Source: Magnolia sinica
Taxonomy: Eukaryota; Streptophyta; Magnoliopsida; Magnoliales; Magnoliaceae
Direction: 5' to 3'
NCBI RefSeq assembly: GCF_029962835.1
Contig: NC_080577.1
Span: 32,098,501-32,162,500, forward strand
DNA: 64,000 nt
Shown: positions 22,032 to 33,479 of the stretch, one piece after another
How the letters are laid out: every line of letters begins with the position of its first letter
Position numbering within the stretch: position 1 is the stretch's first letter
Position numbers and translations under genes: made by a program
Notes under the pieces: generated by a model
Told to the model about the DNA's origin: nothing
What the model saw: the letters and a program-made list of their open reading frames with translations, nothing else
Databases searched by the model: none

Positions 22032-22443
22032 GGGCCCGTTTGGCCGGGTGGATTGGAAGGGTTTGAATGGTATTAGGGTGGATGGCATGGATTTCTAGGT
22101 AATAATGGCGTTGTCAGTGGATTGTCTGGAGATCCACGGGATTGATATATCCCTGGATTGCTATATCCAGTCTATTTGGCGCGCCCGGCCAATCCCGGTT
22201 TTAAACTTTCTCATCCCTTCTAATCCTTCAAACCAAACACGTCCCGGGCAAATTTGAAGGATTAGGGTGGATTTGATGGGATTTAAATGTAATGATGGTG
22301 ATGTCAGCGGATTGTCTTGAGATACCTGGGATTGGGATCAGATCACCGACTCTGTTTGGCACGCCAGGCCAATCCCAGGATTTGACTTCCAATCCCTTCC
22401 AATACCATCCAATCCCTTCCAATCCGACCAGCCAAACGGGCCC
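22032..22443. mobile_element. Composite Tourist-like MITE nested in the hAT element
   Basis: Starts GGGCCCGTTTGGCCGGGTGG and ends CCAGCCAAACGGGCCC; flanked by TAC on both sides (22029-22031, 22444-22446), a 3-bp duplication. Near 22235-22255 an internal junction (CCAAACACGTCCCGGGCAAATTTGAAGG) shows that two related copies stand head to tail inside one pair of outer ends. Confidence 0.7.
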
Positions 22444-23151
22444 TACATGCAATTGGGCTGGATTATAAAAAGCCATAATCGCAGAACCGATCTGGAACTG
22501 AACCGGTTTTAACAGTCTGGTTCTGGTTCAGTTCTAGGGTGCTAATGGTTTGGTTCTGATTCTCCTAGAACTGTCAGGAATGGTTCGGTTCTAGTTTCAC
22601 CCCGTAATCGGACTGAACCGACCCATGTGCACCCCTACCTGTATCTGTATGGCATGTGTACGCTCGTCCAGTGTCTATGATGGAATTGATGAACTATACA
22701 TCCTTGCACGTATAACAAGCTCTCTACTTTGGTGCATTCTATCTGTGATGCATACATGCATCCTTACACCAATGCATATAAAGACCATAAAAAAAAAAAA
22801 AAAAAAAAAACGGAAATCCGGTTGTACGACTCAGTGCACTGGTTTGGCCCACCCATCGATTGTATCGGTGGGATTTTCATAACATGAGATAGTCATTGTG
22901 TAGGCCACCTTTTGCATGGATTAGAAATTCTGCATATGAGGTAAGAAAATGGTTGTATCATGACTTGTGATTAAGCTGGTAGCTGCTGTATTTGATAATC
23001 TCTCATGAGGTACAATACGTTTGGCTAATATGGCCTTTTCAGTTTGTTCAGGTGGGCCCCATACCTTTGGCCTTTCAATTTCCAAACGTGTGTGGCGCAT
23101 GGTTTGGTAATCCAAAGTAGAGGGGGCAATGGGTCAGGTTCCGGTCAGACC

Positions 23152-23910
23152 GGAAGCGGATTGTCTGGTGTACCAGAAACCACCGACCTGAATGGTGTCG
23201 GTACGTGTCGTGCGAGCCCTGACGCTCATCGTGCTCTGAGTTGTACCAACGGTTCAAAGGATATCAAAGTTATATTGACCCACGGTGATGTATTTATTAT
23301 ATCCATACCGTTCATCCATTTGGTGAGATCATTTTCGAACATCATACCAAAAGTAAGTCATACCCAAATCTCAACTGGACCACACCACAAATAGCACTCG
23401 GACAATTATTCTCACTGTTAAGAAATTTGTAGGGCCCACCATAACGTTTATTTTCCATCCATGTAGGGCCTACCATAACGTTAATTTATTTTCCATCCAT
23501 GTAGGGCCCACCTACGCTACTCAAAAATGAGTCGTATCCAAAGCTAAGTGTACCAAGCCACAAATAGTAGTGGGGACAATGATTCTCACCATTCGTAGGC
23601 CCACCATAATGTTTATTTTCCATCCAATCCGTTCATAAGAAGTGGAAAAACAAATAATACATTGATCCAAAATTTCTGTGACCCCAAAAGGATTTCAATG
23701 GTAGACGTTCAACTCCCCACCACCTTTTGCAGTGTGGTCCATTGATCTTTGGATCTGTCTTATGTTTCGGCTTAAGCCTTACAGCGAGCTTTCCAAATGG
23801 ACAGACAGTTTGGATATAATACATACCTCAGGATGGGACCCACATCACTTGGTTACGTCAACACACCACCCAGGTTGGTGGTGTGTGGTACACCAGCTAA
23901 TCCGCTGAAT
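23152..23910. mobile_element. GGGCCCAC-family Mutator-like MITE, expanded copy
   Basis: The left end GGAAGCGGATTGTCTGGTG is mirrored by CACCAGCTAATCCGCTGAAT at the right end. Inside are the family's standard blocks (GATGTATTTATTATATCCAT, AACTGGACCACACCAC, TGTGGTCCATTGATC, TACATACCTCAGGATGGG). A middle block around AGGGCCCACCATAACGTT is repeated two to three times, which explains the extra length. Flanks GGTCAGACC/GTCGTAACC are only partly alike. Confidence 0.65.
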
Positions 23911-24947
23911 CCGTCGTAACCAGATCCTGACCCGACTCTAATTAAAATTCATCCCGACCCAACCTGGCATAACCACATTCAGTAACATAGGGCTAAGGAA
24001 TGTCCACTGCCTCATTAGTAGACATGTACAAAAATACATGCATCATGTGTATGTTTTTATTACTCCTATGTATTTCTGTTTTTGGGCATCTGCCCCAGCC
24101 CATCGTCAAGCTGTATGGTCGGTTCAACCCAACTTGAGCCCGATCCATTTAAACAGGCCACATTCTCTAACCTGAACCCAACCCACTACCCATTTAGGTT
24201 GGCTCAAACCCATCTCTCAACGGTGGTTTGGGCTAGTTGATCCGTGGGAACCATTGCCACTTCTAAATTCCCAACCACAGTGCATGGAACATTCAGGAAA
24301 AATCTCATAGACTAAAATATCCTTATCAGTCTGATTGAACGTGAATTGTTGCTGTGTTTTCTATTTTAATTAATGGTCTCTTTCTTAGCCTGTAACTGAA
24401 TGGTTAGCACTTGTCTGATCTGGAAATTTTCTGTTCAAAACCCGCTGTCTATGTAAAGTCCGTCATATCAATATATTATTTGAATGACCTAACCATGGGC
24501 TGAAAACTGATCACTGACAGCCAGCTGCATGCTAGCTTAGCATGCAGTCTGGCAAAGCTTTGTAGACTCCAAAAGTTGCTTCTAGACCTTCTTCAGTTGT
24601 GATAGTCCTAAGGCATTCTGGTATGAATGCCGACCACTACGCTAGTGCAGTGGCATAGAAACCAAGCAACAAGCAGCTGAAAAACTATATAGTACTAGTG
24701 TATTTTGCTAATAAGCTTTGAAGCCAGCAAGCAACCGCTGTTGTGTGCGTTGGGGTTCATATGGTTTGAAGCTTGAAAATATAGGTCTCGGTCTGATCCT
24801 TTTACCTTTGAAAAAAAATTGAGTCCAGTTTTGGGTCCACCTGCCTTGGAGCCAGGTAAGTTACTTAACTGGGTCGGGTTCGTCAAGGTTAATTTTAGTT
24901 GGGTCCACTTGGACATTCGTAATATCATTGTTATATCATATAAATAT
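23911..24947. other. Intergenic DNA without recognised element
   Basis: There are CCCAACCCA-type runs near 24120-24230 and 24830-24900 that may be remnants of hAT-like repeats. No gene was seen. Confidence 0.5.
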
Positions 24948-25637
24948 TATTGATGCAGAAATCTAATTAGCCTTCCCTAGATCTTTGTGTGCTTGCGGAC
25001 AAAAGATACCCTGACTAGTACTGGGGACCCTTGGATGCATAAGTCAGGTAGGAGATGTGGGTCTGGTTGTAAACGGGATTTTAGGCCAGAGATTGTGCAC
25101 ACCTTTCACCATTGGAGGTGCTCCCCTTTATAGGTGAGGAGAGACCATGGCATTGATGAGATCTCCTTACTTAGTACGGACATGTTGTAGTAGGATTCGT
25201 GTCCCGAACACGTAGTGGGATTTTTCAAGATCCTTGGTGAAGATTTGAGGATCCCAATCATGTTGTGGATGTCCCGCGAGATCTTTGGAGAGGATTTTGT
25301 AAGGATTTTCCTTAGATAAGATCTGATTATCCGGGGTCAGCAGGGGCGTGCAATAGAAGTCTGAGGTGAGGTTATGCTGACATGACTTGGAGATAATATG
25401 CTGACTTAGAGTTACACTGACCTGACTCCTTCGGCGAATAGTTGAGCCTCTTTTAGCATTGGACAGATTAGCGGATTTTCCAACCTGCTAATGATAGACC
25501 GAGCTCGACTTCATTACCCCCTCGGTCTGGTGTCAAGGGGCTGATTTTTAGTCCCGTCTGTCACTATTCGACCTGACGGAGTGCACGAAGTTTCGACCTG
25601 ACCTCTTATTATTGGTCAATCTGTTTTTCCCATAACG
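24948..25637 (-). mobile_element. Solo LTR of a Gypsy-type retrotransposon
   Basis: It is flanked by perfect 5-bp duplications AATAT (24943-24947, 25638-25642). On the minus strand it starts CGTTATGGGAAAAACAGAT and ends TTTCTGCATCAATA, matching the LTR at 38140-39336 (TGTTATGGGAAAAATAGATC ... TTTCTGCATCAACA). A shared internal TATAAATAGG/GGTGAAAGGTATGCACA block is its promoter region. Both terminal bases have drifted from TG/CA. It most likely arose by LTR-LTR recombination. Confidence 0.82.
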
Positions 25638-25639
25638 AA

Positions 25640-26090
25640 TATGTATATATATTCTTTAGGGCATTTTCTTCTTATTTGAAGAACTATGCAGAAAACAAAA
25701 TGTTTCCTATTAAAAAAAAAAAAAAAGCAATTTGCTTTTTCTTAAAGCTTGATCAATCTCTTACATTTATTCAAGATCCCCAAAGTTAAATCCAACAACT
25801 TAGAGGTGTATTGGAAATGATTGTGGGGCTCAAACCACTCCTAATTTAACTTTGATATCATGTAGATTGGTATAAATATTGAAAAAGAGAAGAAAGAAAA
25901 AGAAAAGAAGAGAGGGAAGAAAAGATATCTCCATAATAAATAATAAATAGCAAATATGATAAAGATATCTCTATACAATAGACTTTATGTCCTACATATC
26001 CTAAGGCTAAGAACACTAAGAAACTTGTGGACTATAGGCCTATAACAAAAACCAAGAGGGCCATGGACTCATATCCAACCATTAACGAAG
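25640..26090. other. AT-rich intergenic DNA
   Basis: A-run near 25711-25726 and an AAGAAAGAAAAAGAAAAG purine stretch near 25890. No coding or RNA gene. Confidence 0.5.
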
Positions 26091-26467
26091 TCTTGACATA
26101 TAACACCTTTCCTTTTAACTCTTTGACAAATAATACCCTCTCTTGTTTTCTCAAATAACCCCTTTCATTTTTCATATTTAATAAAAATCATCTTGTGATT
26201 AACGTCCGTCAACAAAACATGATGATAGCACTATGTCGGATCCATTGTAGTTGACTGTTGACCTCAAAAATGACCATTTGACCCTTGGGTTTGGTTTTGG
26301 GTCTAAGGAGGAGGGGTATGAGAGGTTAGGATTAAGGGTTTTGGGGATTTAGGAGGGGTAATTTTTTAAAAAGATAGCAAGATGGATTTTGTCATATTTG
26401 GAAAATAGAAGGCAAGCAGGGTGTTATTTGTCTTTGGGTGAAAGGGGAGGGTGCTACATGTCAAAAC
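26091..26467. mobile_element. Long-TIR MITE
   Basis: The left end (TCTTGACATATAACACC, then CTTTGACAAATAATACCC) returns inverted at the right end (GGGTGTTATTTGTCTTTGG, GGTGCTACATGTCAAAA). TIRs are about 50-90 bp of a 377-bp element. No clear target-site duplication and no coding frame. Confidence 0.65.
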
Positions 26468-26469
26468 CT

Positions 26470-27774
26470 CTATTACTTGTCCACAAATTGAACGAGGCTT
26501 ACTAATCACACATGTACGTGTAAAAGAGAGCTCGCCTAAATGCAACACATGTGTTAACATGGAACAAGTGTGAGAGGTCCAATTAGTTCATCAGGTACAT
26601 CCAATCCTGTAGGTTGCCTTATTCAATGTGGACCTGTGTGGATCCAAATTTGAGACCTTAAATATCATGCCCAATCCCAAACTTGATTAACTTAAACGGG
26701 TCCAACGGGTCTAGCTATGGACCTGTTGATAACCCTACTTTTCGTTGAAAATTATTTCATGAAATAATATTGGAAACCGAAAGGCAAAAAATAAAATTAA
26801 CACCCGGCTGAATTACGTATGTAATACGTTGTCCTTGAAGCTTAATTCACCCCCTTCTCCTGTTGAATTGAGATAGCTGGTGGGATACTGGCGAATTGCT
26901 CTCATGATAAGACAAGCCTTTCGTAAGGTCCTGCGTGCAGTAATCATGAAGAGATCTACATAGGGACTTGGTTAACGCAGTTTGCTTCTCTAACAGATTT
27001 GTTGAGTGCTCGAACTCAATGACACAAATAAGGTTCAAGTCACTCAGCTAATTCTTGAGTAATCATAAAAAGAAAAGAACCGTTTAGATAGATCATATTG
27101 TATTCTGATTGAATCTATTAGACTTGGATGATTCTGGACATGAATGGTCCGGTTTATATAGCATCTAGGGTGTGGACCATTGTTAAGTGGTCATCAATGA
27201 TTTATAACGTTTGTAAAAATATTTCTAACTGTTAGCACTAAATTCTGTATGTTTCAGATTGTTAGATTAACGATCTGACTGTTGGATCATTTAGGGTCGT
27301 CCATTTTTGGACCATTTTGTCTATTAAGGCTACTAGTTGTTTTTAAAAAATGGATGACGATTTCAAATCCATCGATCTAACCATTCCAAGCAACCTATAA
27401 AGTCAAGTCATCACTCACACTTCACACCTCTCTCTCATACAACAATCTCACTATTTTGTGCAAGGTCACGAGGGAGCGAAATGCACTAACTGGTGCTACT
27501 ACAGCCATATTGGCCACACCTGAGCTCAAGCATGCGTATGTAGCACTAGAACACACAAATCGAGCATCTCTTTCTCCATTTCCCTAAGTAAGAATGTACA
27601 ACACTCAATAGCTCATAAACCAAAAGTTTTCTCCCACTCTATTCGACATGAAACTAAAGAAAATCTCATTTTTCAAAATTATTTGGGTGAGAAATGGATT
27701 TTTAAACCTTTATCTATTTATTTTTTAAAACAAAAAAACTCAACATTTTTACGTCGAGTCTGACCACTAAGTAT
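26470..27774. other. Intergenic DNA without recognised element
   Basis: I see no gene. Around 27060-27420 are several blocks such as GGATCATTTAGGGTCGTCCA, perhaps a decayed MITE. Confidence 0.5.
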
Positions 27775-27783
27775 CCATAGATT

Positions 27784-28268
27784 GGAAGCGGATCGTGTAC
27801 CGAGTAAACTTTGTGGGGCCCATCATGAATGTATGTGTCTTATTTATGTTGTCCATCTATTTTTTCAAATCATTTTAGGGCATGAGCTGAAAATCCAAAG
27901 CTCAAGTGGACCTCACCATAGAAAACAGTGGGGATAATGATGTCCTCTACCATTGAAACCTTCCTAAGGTCCGCAATGATGTTCATTTGTCATCCAACCA
28001 GTTCTTGAGATAATGGAGATTCGGACGAAAGGAAAACACAAATATCAGCTTCATCCAAAACTTCCTAGGACCTGAGAAGTTTTCAATGGTAGCCATTCAA
28101 CTCGTACGGTTTCCTGTGGTATAGTCCACTTGAGCTATGGATATACTTCAGTTTTGGGCTCATGCCCTAGAATGATCTAAAAAAAATGGGTGAATGGCAT
28201 AGATAATTAAGACACATACATCCACACGGTGGGCCTCAGAGAGTTTACTCAGTAGGTAATCCACTTCC
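27784..28268. mobile_element. Mutator-like MITE (reference copy of the GGGCCCAC family)
   Basis: 485 bp with ends GGAAGCGGAT ... ATCCACTTCC and a perfect 9-bp duplication CCATAGATT (27775-27783, 28269-28277), the signature of Mutator-like elements. The two halves form an imperfect palindrome: GAGTAAACTTTGTGGGGCCC at the left mirrors GGGCCTCAGAGAGTTTACTC at the right, and the CCATCTATTTTTTCAAATCA block mirrors TGATCTAAAAAAAATGGGTG. No open frame, so transposition would need an outside transposase. Confidence 0.88.
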
Positions 28269-28279
28269 CCATAGATTCC

Positions 28280-29600
28280 AATGGCGTGGCCTACCTAATG
28301 AGTGGATCAGCCTGATTTCTTCACTGAGTTACCTTCATGGTGGGGTCCATTTACGCTGAGGAAATGCATATACGCCACAGAACATGCAGATGTTGAATCT
28401 TGACTCCCATTCTATTGTAGTTGGAATTCCAAATCAGTCTAAACAAATATAAAACAAAATTCGAATTGAAGTTTCCAGAATGTCTGCTCAAGTAATTGGA
28501 ATTCTATTGATTTTCCCTTTAAAAAAAGGGTTGTTGAAGGATTTTTCTGGATCATGTTGCCCATCATTTTTCACGAGGAATTTATTCTCATGGTATACTC
28601 AATAGTTTAAAAACCCAAGAACTCTAACTCCTTGTTCAGCCGAGTTGGTTGACCAGAAGACTCGACTCGAATTGACTCATTACTTAATTACTATAAAATA
28701 AAAATCTTTGGAAGATTAATACATATTTTAAAATGCTTGTATAGCATTAGTAATAATAATAAAAAAGAACAGTTTAATTAAATGTAACCCAATACATGCT
28801 CTACCAGTGAAGATGTGTTGCTGATGTTGAACATCTGGTAAGAATCTTAGTCCTCTCTTCTATTAACTCTTTGAAAAACCAATCTCACAATGATAAATGA
28901 CTTGCTTCAAGTCGTGTTGACTCGGTTGGAGTCGCGTTGAGTTGATTGGATGAATATTCCTGAATTGATACCGAATCGAGTTCAAGATCGAACTTTCAAG
29001 TGACTTGGCAATAGACTCAGACAAGTTTCAACTGGATTCACTGAGTGTTAGAACTATGTGGTAGTTGGGTTTTCAGGTGCAGGGCAATTAGGTTGGTTTT
29101 GAGTTTTGAATGGGGCTGATTTTAGCGGCTTAAGGGTCTTGTGAGGTAGCCCATGTCATTCTTAGAGAAGTCATTTAGGCATCAGTTCCTTAAGTTTGTA
29201 AGTTGAATGTGGTGCACATATCAACTTGTTCTCTCCAAGGAGCTGACATAACTAAAAGCTTCGTGGGGCTACCTCAATGTTTGTGTTACATCAACTCTTT
29301 CCATTTGATAGACAGATCAAGAACTCAAGTGGGCCACACCACGAGAATTAGTGGGCATGGAAACACCAACCATTGAAAATAAGGCTGCTGTGGCAGCTAC
29401 GTGGGCCACGCAGTTCTTGGATGCTTGTTTTTAGTCAATTTTTTTATACAGGCCTAGCCTCATTCGGTGACGATAATTTGGCCTTTTCCTGAGAGAGGAT
29501 GTATATGCACTGTGGGGCCCACCAGTTGAATGACCCCAAATCTGGCACTCGTGCCACGTTGGCTGTTGGCTCTCACGTGGGAAGAATACAATTTGAAATC
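28280..29600. other. Intergenic DNA with weak repeat remnants
   Basis: ACTCGACTCG/GAGTCGCGTTGAG-like motifs near 28660-28990 recall the inner part of the hAT elements at 31.5 and 38.4 kb. A GTGGGGCCCACCAG motif lies near 29510. No gene. Confidence 0.45.
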
Positions 29601-29616
29601 CTACTCCTGTGAGTAA

Positions 29617-29708
29617 AAAATAGCCTGCGGGTGTCCTTTTCCCAAGTGCTCGTGAAAGACACCAACACTACTGGAGGAGGAAGAAAGAAGAGCAAAAAGG
29701 TACGGCTC
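29617..29708 (+). repeat. Direct repeat flanking the large inverted structure, left copy
   Basis: It matches 37962-38045 in the same orientation, including GTGAAAGACACCAACACTAC and AAAAAGGTACGGCTCA. The frame through it would read a Lys-rich VKDTNTTGGGRKKSKK followed by a GT that could be a splice donor. A captured host exon is possible, but I do not recognise the protein. Confidence 0.6.
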
Positions 29709-29792
29709 ATTTAGAACCGGCGGATCCTCTGTTTCGTGGAAACAGCGAGTAGAAAAGTCTAACACCCTTATACGGTTTCGTTTGAAAATCGG

Positions 29793-30250
29793 ATTGCATA
29801 GCGATTACAGTACGCTCTTGCTCTTAAGTCTTACCGTACTGAGTAAATTCAGTTGGGCCCACTTTGTATGTATGTGGTCTATCCATGCCATCCATCCGTT
29901 TTTCCATCTAATCTAATGGGTTGAGCCCAAAATTGAAGTATATCCTAATATCAAGTGGATAATACCACAGTAAATAGTGGAGATAATGATTTCCACCGAT
30001 GAAACCTTGATAAGCCCCACACCGATGCTTATTTGTCATCCAACCTGTTCATAAGATCATACAGGCATGGATGAAGAGAAAACACAAATATAAGCTTGAT
30101 CCATTTGAACATTGTATATGCTTCATTTTTGGTCTCAAGCCCTAAAATTATCTGGTAAACTTGATAGCTGAAGTGGATAAAATACATAAATCATGGTGGA
30201 CCCACATAGTTTACTCAGTACTCTAACGTAGTGAGTTACTATGCAATTTG
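29793..30250. mobile_element. Mutator-like MITE in the left arm
   Basis: Ends GAAAATCGGATTGCATAG and TATGCAATTTGCTTCC, with the standard inner blocks. Its mirror copy is 37260-37800. Flanks TTTCGTTTG and TTTCATATG (read from the right-arm copy) agree at 7 of 9 positions, consistent with an old 9-bp duplication. Confidence 0.65.
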
Positions 30251-30279
30251 CTTCCTTCCATCTAGGGATTCAGTGCACG

Positions 30280-30368
30280 GGTTTAGCGAAACTCACTACA
30301 ACCCATGGGTACTCGAACCCTCAACCAGGTGATGAAACTCCTAAGAGTCTACCACACCGGAGTAAGAG
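30280..30368 (-). mobile_element. SINE fragment, same family as 21125-21269
   Basis: On the minus strand: CTCTTACTCCGGTGTGGTAG, GAGTTTCATCACCTGGTTGA, then box B GGGTTCGAGTACCC. This matches the first two-thirds of the SINE in the Copia LTR. Its tail is not recognisable. It lies in a stretch present only in the left arm, so it arrived after the arms formed or was lost from the right one. Confidence 0.7.
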
Positions 30369-30699
30369 TAAGGACCCACCAAAGTTATGTACCCACCAAA
30401 GTTATGTCACCTGTGTCCCACAATGATGTATGTTTTGTATCCACACCCTCCTTCCATTTGGAGAGATCATTTTAGGGAATGAGCCATAGAATGAATCAGA
30501 TCCAAAACTCGAGTGGACCCCACCACAGAAAACAGTGGAGAGAGTCACACCTACCATTAAGAACTTCTAAGGGTGACAAAAGTTTTTGATGAAGCCGATA
30601 TTTGTGTTTTCCCTTCTTCAATGTCTGTGTTAACTTAAGGTCCATCATGATTTTTATTTAAGTTTTCATTTGGAGATTCATCGTACAAATTGAGTAGTG

Positions 30700-31205
30700 A
30701 AACTCGCTACTAAAGTGATGTCAGATGTTATGTCGGTCCCACCATGATGTATGTTTTGTATCCACACCATTCATCCATTTGGAGAGATCATTTTAGGGCA
30801 TGAGCCAAACAATGAATTAGATCCAAAACTCGAGTGGACCCCACCACAAAAAACAGTGAAGAGAGTACGTGCACCATTAAAAACTTCCGAAGGGCCACAA
30901 AAGTTTTCAATCAAGTTGATATTTGTGTTTTCGTTTCTTTAATATTTGTGTTAACTTATGAATAGGTTAGATCTCAAATAAAAATCACGGTGGACCGTAG
31001 GAAGGCTTCAACGGTGGACATCACTCTCCTCACTATTTTCTATGGTGGGGTTCACTCCAGCTTTGGATATACCTCATTCTTTTGATCATATCCTAAAATG
31101 ACCTCTCCAAATGGATGGATAGTGTGGATACAACACATACAACATGGTAGGCCCCAAAGAACTTGGTGGCGTTACTTCGATAGCGAGTCTAGCTACTCAA
31201 TGTGC
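30700..31205. mobile_element. Mutator-like MITE in the left arm
   Basis: Palindromic copy running from CCCACCATGATGTATG to ACATGGTAGGCCCC, mirrored by 36770-37215. A half copy (about 30400-30690) sits immediately before it. Confidence 0.65.
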
Positions 31206-31523
31206 AAGTAGCTAATCCGCCTCCAATTTCTTTCTTCTAAAATTTAATTAGGCCATGTCATCTCACAACAATTTTATAAGATCAAAAAAATATTTACAAA
31301 ATCTGCTTGATTAACAAGGAATATTAGCTGCGACCTAGGATGAGTGATGTCCGTAGGATCCTCACCGTGGGCCCACCTCGATCTATGCATTGTATATCTA
31401 CTCCATCCATCCGTTTTCTCATATTATTTTAAGACTCGACCCGAATCAGTACTTGTGATCGGGTGAGATTCATTCTAGATTAGTCCAGGCTAGATCCGTA
31501 CTCGGATCGGGTTAGGCATGCTT

Positions 31524-32158
31524 AGGGGTGTACACGAAGTGAGCTAGCTTGGTTAGCTCGCTCGACTCAACTCGAAAAAGCTCGATTCGACTCAGTTCGA
31601 AGCTGAATTCAAGCCGAGTCGAGCTGATTTTTTGAGCTTGAAAATGAGTTCGAGCCGAGTTTGAGTAGGCCCCATCTCGAGTCGACTCGGATTAAATCCA
31701 GCACGAATCGAACTTGGATCGAACTAGTTTGGTGACTCGGTTACTTTGCCATTGATGTTGCTCACCAACAGTTTGATAAAATGACTTAACGAAATGAGGC
31801 AGGTGGCAAGGAAGGTATGAACATGAAACAAATACCCTTTTTCTCTTTGTTTTTCTTAGTTTTTATGTTGCTTAGAAGGTGTTTGATAAAATACTTGTAA
31901 AACCATTGCCTTTGTTTGTAAAACAGTGAGATTTTGAAGTTGTAGTTCAAGTGCTGTGGAAATGCCTCAATGGAAAAGTCGACTCGATCTTGGCTCGAAC
32001 TCAACTCGAGGTGGCCCGAGCTGCTGACCGAACTGAACCGAGCTGGCCAGTCAGGCTCAAGGACCAAGCCAAGCCGAGTTTGAGCTAAGGTCAGCTAGTG
32101 GCCGAGTCGAGTCGAGCTGAGGCCAACTCGACATTGTTCGACTCGATGTACACCCCTA
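31524..32158. mobile_element. hAT-type MITE
   Basis: Starts TAGGGGTGTACACGA, ends TCGATGTACACCCCTA; flanked by 8-bp duplications GGCATGCT/AGCATGCT (one mismatch). Subterminal regions are packed with CTCGACTCG and GAGTCGAG motifs, possible transposase-binding repeats. A sister copy is at 38361-38914. Absent from the right arm. Confidence 0.85.
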
Positions 32159-32274
32159 AGCATGCTGGACTCGGTATGGAGTTAGGTCGAGTTTGGGTCA
32201 GGCCTATTTCAAAATTGAAACAAGTCGGGTTAACCCTAACTCAATTTGAATCGACTCGATGCCCACCTTTAACT

Positions 32275-32690
32275 ATGATGGTTGTTTTTTTATCCCCACT
32301 ATTAATCCATTTTGCCCACTTACATCAAGGCATGAGTCTAAAAATAAATAGATCGATATCTCAAGTGGACCACACCATAGAAAAAGTGGTGATTGAACAC
32401 ATACCATTATAAACTTTGTAGAGCTCAATGTGATGTTTATTTTCCATCTAATCAGCTGATAACGTCACAAGGACATGGATGAAGAGAATATAAATATCAG
32501 CTTGATCCAAAACTTTTGTAGACCCCAATAAATTTTTAATCTTCTAATCATCCATGTTTCTTGTGGTGTGGTCCACCTGAGATTTGGATCTTCCTCAATT
32601 TTCTGCTCATGAACTACAATGATTTGTAAAAATGGATGGAAGGCGTGGATAAAATACATACATCATGGTGAAGCCAAGCCAATAGAGCTT
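32275..32690. mobile_element. GGGCCCAC-family MITE, partly shared with the right arm
   Basis: Standard inner blocks (AAGTGGACCACACCAT, TTTATTTTCCATCTAATC, ATATCAGCTTGATCCAAAAC, TGTGGTCCACCTGAGATTTG). Only the part from about 32535 has a mirror at 36490-36600, so the right-arm copy is truncated. Confidence 0.6.
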
Positions 32691-33201
32691 TTCCAATAAC
32701 ACATAGTACTGCAGTTGGTCGTATATGCTACCAGTGTCCCCTTTGTTAAAGCCACTTATATGAGCAAATAGTCAGTGGCTCAGGTGGGCCAAATTATGAT
32801 GTTTTTTGAAAAATCAACCTAGACCACAAGGTGTATCACCCCATTTTAGGCCATAGGCCGAAAGAAATCAATTCTATCTATAATTCAGGTTCACCACATA
32901 ATTATAAACAGTGTATAGACAATCCTCACCTTTTAAATTGTTTCCATTAGTCTGGCCCAAGTGATTCATGTAACGGTATGATTTTTGGCAAAATATATAT
33001 TTTTTTATTTAAATTATTAATAACCTAATTGTTGAAGTGAATTTTGATGTAAGCATAATATTTGACCCTTTAAAATAAAGAGTGGACATCTCTCTCCCAA
33101 CTATTTCCTTTAGTGTGTATCTCTAGACTCAAACTTAATAGCCAATAGTTATAGTGGATATTAGATAAACATCACAGCGGGCCCCAGAAAAATCAAGAGT
33201 C

Positions 33202-33206
<5 letters not shown>

Positions 33207-33235
<29 letters not shown>
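33207..33235. repeat. (TA)n microsatellite, left arm
   Basis: Pure TA run at the same arm position as the TA run at 35893-35957 in the right arm. Confidence 0.9.
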
Positions 33236-33479
33236 TACTCTCTTTACAATTGGAGAAGTATAGGGGATTGAATTTTTTGCGGGGGCTCACCATGATGTGT
33301 ATGCAAAATCCATTCTGACAATTAAATGTGTAATCATTTAGGCCCGAATCTAAAAAAATTAGGCTAACATGAGATTCATGTGAGCCACACCAAAGAAAAT
33401 ATTTGGAAGAAAGACATCCACCCTTGAAATTTATAGGACCCACCATGATGATTATATAAAACGAACACATTAGTTTATC

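Larger units (their letters stand above)
21666..22637. mobile_element. hAT-type non-autonomous element
   Basis: It begins TAGGGGTGCACATGG and ends CCATGTGCACCCCTA, a near-perfect 15-bp TIR. It is flanked by 8-bp duplications CCTTTATC/CCTGTATC (one mismatch). Length and TSD size are those of hAT elements. Subterminal GGTTCGGTTC and GAACCGAACC-like motifs are repeated. A Tourist-like insertion (22032-22443) and a CT microsatellite are nested inside. No transposase frame. Confidence 0.8.
21400..22780. repeat. Old tandem duplication split by the hAT element
   Basis: The motif AGTGTCTA...ATGGAATKGATGAACTAT, ACATCCTTGCA occurs left (about 21500-21555) and right (about 22665-22715) of the hAT insertion. 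The left side is rich in CATGCATACA/CACACACA. An A-run of about 20 lies at 22791-22810. Confidence 0.5.
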
